In this document: piece after piece, positions 25,382 through 33,741 of the stretch
How the letters are laid out: each line of letters begins with the position of its first letter
How positions within the stretch are numbered: the stretch's first letter is position 1
Source: Schauerella fraxinea
Lineage (GTDB): Bacteria; Pseudomonadota; Gammaproteobacteria; Burkholderiales; Burkholderiaceae_B
Assembly: GCA_030849945.1 (NCBI GenBank)
Contig: JAVDKK010000001.1
Coordinates: 1,550,001 to 1,614,000, forward strand
Reading direction: 5' to 3'
DNA: 64,000 bases
The notes under the pieces: generated by a model
Database searches by the model: none
Told to the model about the DNA's origin: nothing
The model's input: only the letters and a program-made list of their open reading frames with translations
Translations under genes and position numbers: made by a program

Positions 25382-26047
25382 TCAGCGGCCAGGCGGGGTA
25401 AACCAGGACGCTGTGCCACTTGCCGGGCGTGCGGGTGCGGTGTCGAAGCGCTCCACCCGCGGTTTGGCGGGCTTGGTATCGCGCATCGATTGCACCACGG
25501 CCTGCTCGCGGGCGGCCACGGCGTCGGCCCGCTGCGACGATGCCATCTTGCGCATCAACGCTTTGCCGGACTTCGGAAAGTAATGAATACGACGGGCATA
25601 GTCGGCGCGCAAATCCTGGCCGATCACCGGAATGCCCTCCAGCTTGAGATACCGCAATACGAACTCGGCATTGCGTTCGCCGATGTTCATGTATTGCATG
25701 GCGCTCAATACCGCGCCGCCGCCGAATACCTTGGCTTGCAGCCGTTCGCGCACGCCGCCGGCCTTCAAGATCTCGTTGATGAGCATTTCCATGGCGTAGG
25801 CGCCATAACGCATCGTGGACGAGGCCGGGGATGTAGTGTCGCCATCCGGCAACATGAAGTGATTCATGCCGCCGATCCCCGCCACGGGATCGTTTACACA
25901 GGCGGCCACACAGGATCCCAGCACGGTCGACAACATGATGTCGTCACCGGCCACGTAATACTCGTTAGGGAGAATCTTGACCGCGTTGCACTTGAAGGTG
26001 CTGTCGAAGTAATGACGGGAAGCTTTGTCTTCAGAAGGGAAGGGCAT
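25382..26047 (-). CDS. cheD: Chemoreceptor glutamine deamidase CheD, without chemotaxis neighbours
   Basis: A 221-residue CheD-family protein, which deamidates glutamines of chemoreceptors. The catalytic Cys46 is in LGSCVAACVND and His63 in GGMNHFMLPDG; the 17-residue spacing matches characterised CheD. A conserved FGGG(A)...IGERNAEFVLRYLKLEGIPVIGQDL follows. The last 50 residues are a basic, low-complexity tail beyond the usual CheD end. The ATG ending at 26047 is chosen because the family begins here; the frame stays open to 26122. No cheA, cheW, cheR, cheB or receptor gene lies in this window, so it is an orphan locus between the oxidoreductase gene and ftsX. Confidence 0.85.
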   Translation of the reverse strand: MPFPSEDKASRHYFDSTFKCNAVKILPNEYYVAGDDIMLSTVLGSCVAACVNDPVAGIGGMNHFMLPDGDTTSPASSTMRYGAYAMEMLINEILKAGGVRERLQAKVFGGGAVLSAMQYMNIGERNAEFVLRYLKLEGIPVIGQDLRADYARRIHYFPKSGKALMRKMASSQRADAVAAREQAVVQSMRDTKPAKPRVERFDTAPARPASGTASWFTPPGR

Positions 26048-26163
26048 GGCGGTACGGGGAAAAACCCAAAAAATGTAGCGCCGCGGAAAGAAGTTCCCAA
26101 AAGATTGCAGGCGAGATAGCAATATAGCTGGAGTTCTCGCACTGCATTGAGGGAATAGCGACG

Positions 26164-27072
26164 TTAAAACCGCGTATTGCGTGTGACTGACCAGCGCGCC
26201 GAGAGGGCGCCCAACGCTGCCGCGCCCACCACGGCCAGGATCAGCAGCGAGGCGGGGGGCATGTGCAGCGAGAACGTGGCGCCGTAACTGCGGGCCAATC
26301 CCACCAAGGCGCTGTTGAGCGGTTGCAACAGCAAGGATGCCAACGCAATGGCGACCAACCCCGCTGCGGCGCCGGTGACGGCGCCCAGATATAGGAACGG
26401 ACGCCGCACGAACGACTCGGTCGCGCCCACCAACCGGGCGACTGCGATTTCCTCACGCTGCGACAACGCCTGCATGCGCACGGTGTTGAATACGGTGGCC
26501 AGTACCACGACAGCCACGCAGGCCGCCAGGAACAGCAGCCCGATGCGGGCAAAGCGAAGCAGCGCTTCGAGGCGCTGGACCCAGGCGCTATCGAGTTGCA
26601 CCACGTCGACCTGATCCAGCTTGCGCCAGGTGGCGGCAAGCGTATCGGCGCGCGTGGCCAGGTCGTCACCCGTGCGTAGCGTGGCAACAACGGCGTCGGG
26701 CAAGGGATTTTCGGGCAAGACCGCTAGCGACGCGGACCAGGCCGGGTTGTTGCGCAACGCTGCGAGCGCCTCTTCGCGCTTGATCACGCGCACATCGTCG
26801 ACCTGTTGCGCATGCTCGGCGCGAATCTGGGCGGCAACCCGTTCGGCCGCGCCGGGGGCGGCGTCGACCCGCATGTATACGGTGAGCTCAGGCGTAACGG
26901 ACAATTCGCGCGCGACAGGCTGCACGGAGATCAGGATGGCGCTGCCCAATAGCGGCAATGCCAGGGCCAGTCCCATCACCAGCAGATTGGACAGTGACGA
27001 AAATGGCTGGCCAGCCAACCGGCGGAGTGTGACGGCAAGCGCGTAACGGTGTTGGCGCAACCACGAATTCAT
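26164..27072 (-). CDS. ftsX: Cell division protein FtsX
   Basis: The 302-residue membrane component of the FtsEX complex, which signals across the inner membrane to activate septal peptidoglycan hydrolases. It has a first membrane segment at about residues 25-48, a periplasmic domain with RVIKREEALAALRNNPAW, and then three C-terminal segments with the FtsX/MacB motif QREEIAVARLVGATESFVRRPFLYLG. The start ATG overlaps the ftsE stop by four bases. The order ftsE-ftsX is standard. Nothing is unusual. Confidence 0.94.
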   Translation of the reverse strand: MNSWLRQHRYALAVTLRRLAGQPFSSLSNLLVMGLALALPLLGSAILISVQPVARELSVTPELTVYMRVDAAPGAAERVAAQIRAEHAQQVDDVRVIKREEALAALRNNPAWSASLAVLPENPLPDAVVATLRTGDDLATRADTLAATWRKLDQVDVVQLDSAWVQRLEALLRFARIGLLFLAACVAVVVLATVFNTVRMQALSQREEIAVARLVGATESFVRRPFLYLGAVTGAAAGLVAIALASLLLQPLNSALVGLARSYGATFSLHMPPASLLILAVVGAAALGALSARWSVTRNTRF

Positions 27073-27740
27073 GCTTGCGCTCCCTTCGAATCGGCGAATT
27101 TGCCGTTATCGATGCGCAGGGTGCGCGTGGCATAGCGCGCCATGAGTTCCTGATCGTGCGAGGCGATGAGCAACGTGACGCCGACGCGGTTGAAGTCGCG
27201 AAACACGTTCATGATGCGCGTGGCCGTGTCGTGGTCGAGGTTGGCGGTGGGTTCGTCGGCGATCAGGATGGCGGGGCGGTTGACGATCGCGCGTGCGATG
27301 GCCAGACGCTGCTGCTCGCCGCCGGACAATTCGATGGGGCTCAGGTCTTCCTTGCCCGACAAACCGACTTTTTCGAGTGCGGCCCGTGCACGAGCACTCG
27401 CCGTGGCGCTGGGGTTGCCGGTGACGGCCAGCGGCAGCATCACATTGGCCAGCGCCGTGCGGTCGAACAACAGGTGGGTGTCCTGAAGGATGACACCCAC
27501 AGCGCGCCGCAAATAGGGGCGCGCCCGGGCGGTCATCTTTTCCAGCCGCTGGTTATTGACCTGTACCGAGCCGCGGCTCGACGGCTCGAGGCCGCCGATG
27601 AGCTTCAACAACGTCGATTTGCCGGCGCCCGACGGGCCCGATACGAAGACAAACTCTCCCGCTTCGACGCGGAAGTTGATATCGGCGAGGATGTTGCGTC
27701 CTCGGCCATACGATTTGAATACGTGCTGGAATTCGATCAT
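27069..27740 (-). CDS. ftsE: Cell division ATP-binding protein FtsE
   Basis: A 223-residue ABC ATPase working with FtsX at the division septum. Walker A is GPSGAGKST, the signature is LSGGEQQRLAIARAI, Walker B is ILIADEPTANLD, followed by the switch His in IASHDQELM. The N-terminal MIEFQHVFKSYGRGR is typical for FtsE. It is the first gene of ftsEX and faces away from the aap operon; 314 non-coding bases separate it from aapJ. Confidence 0.95.
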   Translation of the reverse strand: MIEFQHVFKSYGRGRNILADINFRVEAGEFVFVSGPSGAGKSTLLKLIGGLEPSSRGSVQVNNQRLEKMTARARPYLRRAVGVILQDTHLLFDRTALANVMLPLAVTGNPSATASARARAALEKVGLSGKEDLSPIELSGGEQQRLAIARAIVNRPAILIADEPTANLDHDTATRIMNVFRDFNRVGVTLLIASHDQELMARYATRTLRIDNGKFADSKGAQA

Positions 27741-28054
27741 GGCGGCTTTCGTTGGAAGCGCTAATCATACCTGTCCTGCTTAAGGACGATGGCAATTGCT
27801 GCAATGCGATTGCGTCTGATTTTTTCCGATATCCTTCCGGCGGGCCGGACGGCCGTTTCCGGCCCTATCGCCGACGATTGGTGGCAGTTAGCAGGGATAT
27901 GTCCCCGATTGATGCTTTTTATAACAAGGGATTTTCCCTATGTCCCTAAATATCGGCCAGCGGCTACCATCCGCTCCAAGCGAAAGCTTGTTGCAACCTC
28001 CAAGCGAAAGCTTGTTGCAAAACATCTATCACGTTGTAAGCCCGGAGATTGTGT
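27741..28054. other. Intergenic region between ftsE and aapJ, aapJ leader
   Basis: No gene is seen here. It contains a GC-rich stretch with GGCC-type inverted elements near 27840-27865, a TATAAC box at 27920-27925 that could be a -10 element without a clear -35, and the duplicated hairpin described separately. The aapJ ribosome site GGAG is at 28044-28047, 7 bases before the ATG. Confidence 0.6.
27974..28020 (+). repeat. Perfect tandem duplication of a GNRA-capped hairpin in the aapJ leader
   Basis: A 23-base unit occurs twice with a period of 24 (27974-27996 and 27998-28020) and the copies are identical. Each unit contains CAAGC-GAAA-GCTTG, a 5-bp stem closed by a GAAA tetraloop, and ends in TTGCAA. 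Each unit starts with CTCC, which is complementary to the GGAG ribosome site of aapJ (28044-28047), so pairing that hides the site is possible. No T-run follows, so it is not a terminator. Confidence 0.8.
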
Positions 28055-29071
28055 ATGAAAGCATTGAAACTCGTCGCCATCGGCGCCGCATTGTTCGCCG
28101 CGTCCTCGGCCGCTCAGGCTGGCGCGACCTACGACGCCGTGAAGAAGAAAGGGTTTGTACAGTGCGGTGTGTCGACCGGTATTGCCGGCTTCTCGGCCGC
28201 CGACAGCAAGGGCGAATGGAAGGGTCTGGACGTGGACATGTGCCGCGCGATTGCCGCCACCATGTTCAACGATTCCACCAAATTCAAGGTCACGCCGCTG
28301 AACACCCAGCAACGCTTCACCGCGTTGCAATCGGGCGAAATCGACGTGCTGACGCGTAACACCACGCAAACGCTCACCCGCGACACCACCCTCGGCCTGA
28401 TCGGCGCCGGCGTCAACTACTACGACAGCCAAGGCATCATGGTCTCGAAGGACCTGGGCGTGAAAAGCGCCAAGGATCTCAACGGCGCCACGGTTTGCGT
28501 TCAGCCCGGCACCACCACCGAGCTCAATCTCGCCGACTGGTTCCGTTCGGAAAAAATCGAGTTCAAACCGGTCGTGATCGACAAGTTCGACGAAATCGTG
28601 CGCGCCTTCACGGCCAACCGCTGCGACGCGTTCACGACCGACAAGTCGCAATTGGCATCGATCCGCACGACGCTGGAAAATCCGGACAAGTACGAAATCC
28701 TGCCGGAAGACTTCTCGAAAGAGCCGCTCGGCCCCATGGTTCGTCAAGGTGACGACCCCTGGCTGAACGTCGTTCGCTGGTCCTTGTTCGCTCAGATCGA
28801 AGCCGAAGAATATGGCATCACGTCCAAGAACGTCGATGACATGCTCAAGAGCCCGAACCCGAACGTGCAGCGCATTCTCGGCGTGTCGCCGGGCATGGGC
28901 AAGAACATGGGCGTGGATGAGAAGTGGGCCTACACCATCATCAAGCAGGTCGGTAACTACGGCGAAGTTTTCGAACGTAACCTGGGTCAAGGCAGCGCAA
29001 TGAAATTGCCGCGCGGCGTTAACGCCAGCTACAAGCAAGGCGGCGTGATGTACGCCTGGCCCGTGCGTTAA
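28055..29071 (+). CDS. aapJ: General L-amino-acid ABC transporter, periplasmic binding protein
   Basis: A 338-residue solute-binding protein of the family 3 amino-acid type. A signal peptide ending at about residue 23 (LFAASSAAQAGA) is followed by ATYDAVKKKGFVQCGVS and GFSAADSKGEWKGLDVDMCRAIAA. The later TQTLTRDTTLGLIGAGVNYYDSQGIMVSK is typical of AapJ, and the protein is longer than single-substrate relatives, as AapJ is. AapJQMP systems take up a broad range of L-amino acids, notably glutamate and aspartate. ATG 28055 has GGAG at the right distance; the ATG six bases upstream (28049) would lie too close to it. Expression is probably influenced by the unusual leader and by the hairpin after the gene. 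Confidence 0.93.
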   Translation: MKALKLVAIGAALFAASSAAQAGATYDAVKKKGFVQCGVSTGIAGFSAADSKGEWKGLDVDMCRAIAATMFNDSTKFKVTPLNTQQRFTALQSGEIDVLTRNTTQTLTRDTTLGLIGAGVNYYDSQGIMVSKDLGVKSAKDLNGATVCVQPGTTTELNLADWFRSEKIEFKPVVIDKFDEIVRAFTANRCDAFTTDKSQLASIRTTLENPDKYEILPEDFSKEPLGPMVRQGDDPWLNVVRWSLFAQIEAEEYGITSKNVDDMLKSPNPNVQRILGVSPGMGKNMGVDEKWAYTIIKQVGNYGEVFERNLGQGSAMKLPRGVNASYKQGGVMYAWPVR

Positions 29072-29080
29072 TACCTTTGC

Positions 29081-29118
29081 CGCGCGGGCGTCGTCGCCCT
29101 TGTGACGGCGCCCGCGCG
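29081..29118 (+). promoter_or_regulatory. GC-rich intercistronic hairpin between aapJ and aapQ
   Basis: CGCGCGGGCG (29081-29090) pairs perfectly with CGCCCGCGCG (29109-29118), and CGTC/GACG can pair inside the loop. It starts 10 bases after the aapJ stop with no T-run after it. Such structures commonly protect the upstream message and allow more binding protein than permease to be made; that role is inferred. Confidence 0.6.
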
Positions 29119-29204
29119 CACGCGCTGCATCCTGCTTAATGGGTCTGCGTACCGGATGCGCGCACTTGCGCGCATTCTTCAGTCTTACTGCGGTTAATTG
29201 ATCC

Positions 29205-30395
29205 ATGACGACACATCAAAAAAATGCGCCCGTCTCGCCGCCAGCCCGGCGCATGTCTTGGAACGATCCAGGTGTACGCGCCATTGCGTACCAAGTCATT
29301 GTGCTGCTGCTGGTCGCCTTCGCAGCCTGGTTCCTGATTTCCAATACGCTTAGCAATCTGGCCGTGCGCAACATCACGACCGGTTTTGATTTTCTGGGCC
29401 GCGAGGCCGGCTTCGCCATCGGCGAGTCCGCCATCAGCTACGGCCCGGCCGACAGCTATGGCCGCGCCGTCTTCGTCGGCATTCTCAACACCTTGCGTGT
29501 GGCCGTGCTCGGCATCGTGCTCGCCACGATCTTCGGCACGCTGCTCGGTATCGCCAGGCTGTCCAAGAACTTCCTGCTCAACAAGGTTGCTTCGGTGTAC
29601 GTCGAAGTGATGCGCAACGTGCCCTTGCTGCTGCAATTGTTCTTCTGGTACGCCCTGATCACCGAGAACCTGCCCGGCCCCCGCAATGCGCTCAATCCTT
29701 TGCCCGGCGTGTTCATCAGCAACCGCGGCGCACGGATTCCGGGCGTCGATGGGCCATCGCTCGACTGGATCTTCTGGGGTTTCGCACTGGCGATCATCGC
29801 CAGCGTGATTCTGGCCAACTGGGCGCGCAAGCGTCATGAGGCCACCGGCCATATGTTCCCGGCAGGTCGCATCGTGCTGGCCATGTTGATCGGCTTTCCG
29901 ATCGTAGGCTGGCTGATCAGCGGCATGGCGTTGACGTTCGAGGTGCCCGAGCTGCGCGGCTTCAACTACACCGGCGGCATTTCGATGTCGCCCGAGTTCT
30001 TCGCGTTGCTTGCCGGCCTGGTCATCTACACCTCCGCCTTCGTGGCCGAAGTGGTGCGCTCCGGCGTGCAGTCGGTCAACAGCGGGCAGTGGGAAGCCGC
30101 CGGGTCGTTGGGCTTGAGCCGGGCGCGCGTGCTGCGCCTGGTGGTGCTGCCGCAAGCATTGCGCGTCATCATTCCGCCAATGACGAGTCAGTACCTGAAC
30201 CTGACCAAGAACAGTTCGCTGGCCGTGGCCATCGGTTATCCCGATATCGTCTCGGTGGTGAACACGACCTTGAACCAGACGGGGCAGGCGATCGAAGGCA
30301 TTTTGATCATCATGGCTGCCTATCTCACCGTCAGCCTCTCGATCTCGATATTCATGAACTGGTACAACAAGCGCATCGCGCTGGTGGAGCGTTGA
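29205..30395 (+). CDS. aapQ: General L-amino-acid ABC transporter permease AapQ
   Basis: A 396-residue inner-membrane permease of the His/Glu/Gln type. The N-terminal segment (about residues 26-48) is followed by TLRVAVLGIVLATIFGTLLGIARLS and VEVMRNVPLLLQLFFWY. A long insertion typical of AapQ precedes the cytoplasmic coupling loop EAAGSLGLSRARVLRLVVLPQALRVIIPP (about residues 297-325), which contacts the ATPase. It pairs with AapM. The 133-base gap from aapJ holds the intercistronic hairpin. Confidence 0.93.
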   Translation: MTTHQKNAPVSPPARRMSWNDPGVRAIAYQVIVLLLVAFAAWFLISNTLSNLAVRNITTGFDFLGREAGFAIGESAISYGPADSYGRAVFVGILNTLRVAVLGIVLATIFGTLLGIARLSKNFLLNKVASVYVEVMRNVPLLLQLFFWYALITENLPGPRNALNPLPGVFISNRGARIPGVDGPSLDWIFWGFALAIIASVILANWARKRHEATGHMFPAGRIVLAMLIGFPIVGWLISGMALTFEVPELRGFNYTGGISMSPEFFALLAGLVIYTSAFVAEVVRSGVQSVNSGQWEAAGSLGLSRARVLRLVVLPQALRVIIPPMTSQYLNLTKNSSLAVAIGYPDIVSVVNTTLNQTGQAIEGILIIMAAYLTVSLSISIFMNWYNKRIALVER

Positions 30396-30396
30396 G

Positions 30397-31497
30397 ATGA
30401 GCAGCACAACGACATCACCTACGGCGCCTCTGCCGCCGCCCGTCGAGCACACCGGCGTCTGGGCCTGGTTCCGCTCGCGTCTGTTTTCTTCGCCGCTCAA
30501 TATCTTGGCAACGGTGCTGATCGCTTGGCTCTTGCTGATGTTCATTCCGGCCGTGGTCGAATGGGCATTCATCAAGGCCAACTTCACGGCGGCCACGGCG
30601 CAGGAATGCCGCGCGACCGGGGGCGCCTGCTGGGCGTTCATCATCGAGAAGCATCGCCTGATCCTGTTCGGCACGTATCCGTACGACGAACAATGGCGCC
30701 CGCTGGTGGCCACGATCCTGTTGCTGGCGGTGATCGTCATCAGCGCGATCCGCATCTTCTGGAAGCCGTGGCTTGCCTTGGTCTGGGTGTTTGGGCTGGC
30801 AGGCTTCTACGTGCTCATGGGCGGCGGTATTTTCGGCCTGACCTCGGTTGAAAACACCCGTTGGGGCGGTCTGCCGCTCACGCTGATCCTGGCCACGTTC
30901 GGCATTGCCTGCGCGTTTCCGATCGGGGTGCTGCTGGCGCTGGGACGCCGTTCGCGCATGCCGGCCATCAAGGCCCTGTGCGTGATCTACATCGAATTGA
31001 TTCGCGGCGTGCCGCTGATCAGCCTGCTCTTCATGTCCTCGGTCATGCTGCCGTTGTTCTTGCCGGTCGGATTCTCGATCGACAAGCTCCTGCGGGCGCA
31101 GATCGCCATCATCATGTTCGCGTCGGCCTATATCGCCGAGACGGTGCGTGGCGGCTTGCAAGCCATTCCGAAGGGGCAGTACGAAGGCGCCGATTCGCTT
31201 GGACTGTCGTACTGGCAGGCCATGCGCAAGATCATCCTGCCGCAGTCGCTCAAGGTGGTGATTCCGCCGTTGGTGGGGATCTTCATTTCGCTGTTCAAGG
31301 ATACGTCGCTGGTCGTGATCATCGGTATTTTCGACTTGACGCTGGCTGCCAAGGCCGCGTTGTCGGATGCGGCATGGCGCGGATTCGGGATCGAAGCGTA
31401 CGTCTTCATCTCGCTGATCTATTTCGTGTTTTGCTATTCGATGTCCAAGTACAGCCAATCGATCGAACGCCGTCTGCAGACGGGACATCAACGGTAA
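30397..31497 (+). CDS. aapM: General L-amino-acid ABC transporter permease AapM
   Basis: A 366-residue inner-membrane permease, partner of AapQ. After a proline-rich cytoplasmic N-terminus there are several segments, then the permease core RGVPLISLLFMSSVMLPLFLP. The coupling loop GADSLGLSYWQAMRKIILPQSLKVVIPPL is at about residues 265-293. The start is one base after the aapQ stop, so translation is coupled. It is followed by aapP after 57 bases. Confidence 0.93.
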   Translation: MSSTTTSPTAPLPPPVEHTGVWAWFRSRLFSSPLNILATVLIAWLLLMFIPAVVEWAFIKANFTAATAQECRATGGACWAFIIEKHRLILFGTYPYDEQWRPLVATILLLAVIVISAIRIFWKPWLALVWVFGLAGFYVLMGGGIFGLTSVENTRWGGLPLTLILATFGIACAFPIGVLLALGRRSRMPAIKALCVIYIELIRGVPLISLLFMSSVMLPLFLPVGFSIDKLLRAQIAIIMFASAYIAETVRGGLQAIPKGQYEGADSLGLSYWQAMRKIILPQSLKVVIPPLVGIFISLFKDTSLVVIIGIFDLTLAAKAALSDAAWRGFGIEAYVFISLIYFVFCYSMSKYSQSIERRLQTGHQR

Positions 31498-31554
31498 AGT
31501 TGCGCCGGGGCGGCCGCAGTGCGGCGCGCCCGGTGCGTTCAAGGGAGTACAGGC

Positions 31555-32295
<741 letters not shown>

Positions 32296-32597
32296 TGGTG
32301 TGACAGGCCCGGCGCGTCGGGTGCGGTGATGCGCCCGATCCCGCACCGCGATGCAAACAGTGCCCTCCTTATTGGAGGGCATTTTATTTGGGGCTTTACC
32401 GGACCGATGTCATGTAAGGATCGCGTGGCAGCAGATTGGCGTGAACGAAAAAGTGGTCGCTCATTTACCGCAAGGTGCCTTCCAACTGTTGCGTTCCTGC
32501 CAGTACGCGACTGGGAGTCCCCCGTCTCGCGTGGCAAGCCGCCATGCCCTGCGTTATATTCACCGCCTCTCACAATCGAATAATGACAGGAGACATC
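32296..32597. other. Intergenic region between aapP and the Bug gene
   Basis: No gene is seen. It holds the aap terminator (32361-32388), then about 160 bases without recognisable structure, and TTATAT at 32554-32559 that might be a -10 element for the following gene. The ribosome site AGGAG precedes the next ATG. Confidence 0.5.
32361..32388 (+). terminator. Rho-independent terminator of the aap operon
   Basis: TGCCCTCC (32361-32368), loop TTATT, GGAGGGCA (32374-32381), then TTTTATT. A perfect 8-bp stem with a T-run, 65 bases after the aapP stop. Confidence 0.92.
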
Positions 32598-33629
32598 ATG
32601 TCCCTCGCTCTGCGCGGTCGGCCGGCACGTCGGCGCTCTCTTATTGGGGGCCTTGCGTTGGCCGCCTTCGCCCTGACGGGCATGACGTCGGTCGCGACCG
32701 CAGCGGAGGATGCCGCTGCCTTTCCGTCCAAGCCGATCCGCTTCATCGTGCCGTATCCGCCCGGTGGTCCCCTGGACACGATGGCCCGCATGCTGGCCGA
32801 GAAAGTGCGTGGCCCGCTGGGCCAGGCCGTGATCGTGGAAAACAAGGCGGGCGCCGGCGGCAACATCGGTGCCGACATGGCCGCGCGTGCGCAACCCGAT
32901 GGCTACACGCTCGTGATGGGCGCGGTGGCCACGCATGCCATCAACCCGTGGCTTTTCAATAACCTGCCTTACGATCCGGTGAAGGATTTCGAAGCGGTTG
33001 CCCTCGTGGCATCGGTGCCGAACGTGTTGGTCATCAACGTCGACTTCGCCAAGAAAAACAATATCGAATCGCTGAAGGATCTGATCGCCTACGCCAAGGC
33101 GCATCCCGGCGCGTTGAACTACGGTTCGGGCGGCAACGGCAGCGCCGGTCATTTGTCTGGCGAGTTGTTGAAGGCGCGTGCCGGCATCGCCGCCGAGCAC
33201 ATCCCTTACCAAGGCGCCGCGCCCGCGCAGTTGGCGTTGCTGTCGGGCCAGTCCGATTTCATGTTCGACAATCTGGCGGCTTCGGCGCCGTTGATCAAGG
33301 ACGGCAAGGTCAAAGCGTTGGCCGTGACGACCACCAAGCGCTCGCCGTTGTTGAAGGACGTTCCCACCGTGATCGAAGCCGGCATTCCCGACTTCGATCT
33401 GGAAACCTGGTTTGGCGTGTTCACCACGGCCGGCGTGCCCAAAGATATCGTCGCCAAGCTCAACGCGGCTTATGCACAAGCCTTGTCGCAAGACGACGTG
33501 CGCCAGCGTTTGTTGACCATGGGTTCGGAGCCGCAGCCCACGAGCAGCGCCGCCTTTGCCGATTTCGTCAAAAGCGAAATGGCCAAGTACAAGGAAGTCG
33601 TCAAGCTCTCGGGCGCCAGCCTGAACTGA
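32598..33629 (+). CDS. Bug-family tripartite tricarboxylate transporter binding protein
   Basis: A 343-residue periplasmic solute-binding protein of the TctC/Bug family, greatly expanded in Bordetella-like bacteria. The signal peptide ends near residue 36 (TSVATAAEDA). Family signatures follow: PIRFIVPYPPGGPLDTMAR, VIVENKAGAGGNIGADMAARAQPDGYTLVMG, NYGSGGNGSAGHLSGELL and IPYQGAAPAQLALLSGQSDFMFDN. The ATG at 32598 has AGGAG 8 bases upstream. No tctA or tctB membrane partner is nearby, which is common for this family. The ligand, often a carboxylate, is unknown. It has its own terminator. Confidence 0.93.
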   Translation: MSLALRGRPARRRSLIGGLALAAFALTGMTSVATAAEDAAAFPSKPIRFIVPYPPGGPLDTMARMLAEKVRGPLGQAVIVENKAGAGGNIGADMAARAQPDGYTLVMGAVATHAINPWLFNNLPYDPVKDFEAVALVASVPNVLVINVDFAKKNNIESLKDLIAYAKAHPGALNYGSGGNGSAGHLSGELLKARAGIAAEHIPYQGAAPAQLALLSGQSDFMFDNLAASAPLIKDGKVKALAVTTTKRSPLLKDVPTVIEAGIPDFDLETWFGVFTTAGVPKDIVAKLNAAYAQALSQDDVRQRLLTMGSEPQPTSSAAFADFVKSEMAKYKEVVKLSGASLN

Positions 33630-33659
33630 TCAAGACGTTGTCGCGTGGCGACAATGTGC

Positions 33660-33700
33660 AAAGGCCTTGAGACGGTGCGATACCGACTCAAGGCCTTTTT
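33660..33700. terminator. Terminator after the Bug gene, convergent with glpK
   Basis: AAAGGCCTTGAG (33660-33671) pairs perfectly with CTCAAGGCCTTT (33687-33698), followed by further T residues. A 12-bp stem 30 bases after the stop; it may also serve the convergent glpK on the other strand. Confidence 0.88.
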
Positions 33701-33741
33701 CAATCCGCGTCGTTCACCAAGCTGGCGTAGTTCGGTTCAGA

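Noticed and set aside
27880..27900. A sigma-54 promoter before aapJ
   Set aside because: A TGGCAG is present, but the GC expected ten bases after the GG is missing.
27974..28020. A CRISPR-like array
   Set aside because: Two directly abutting copies without spacers; it is a tandem duplication, not a repeat-spacer array, and no cas genes are present.
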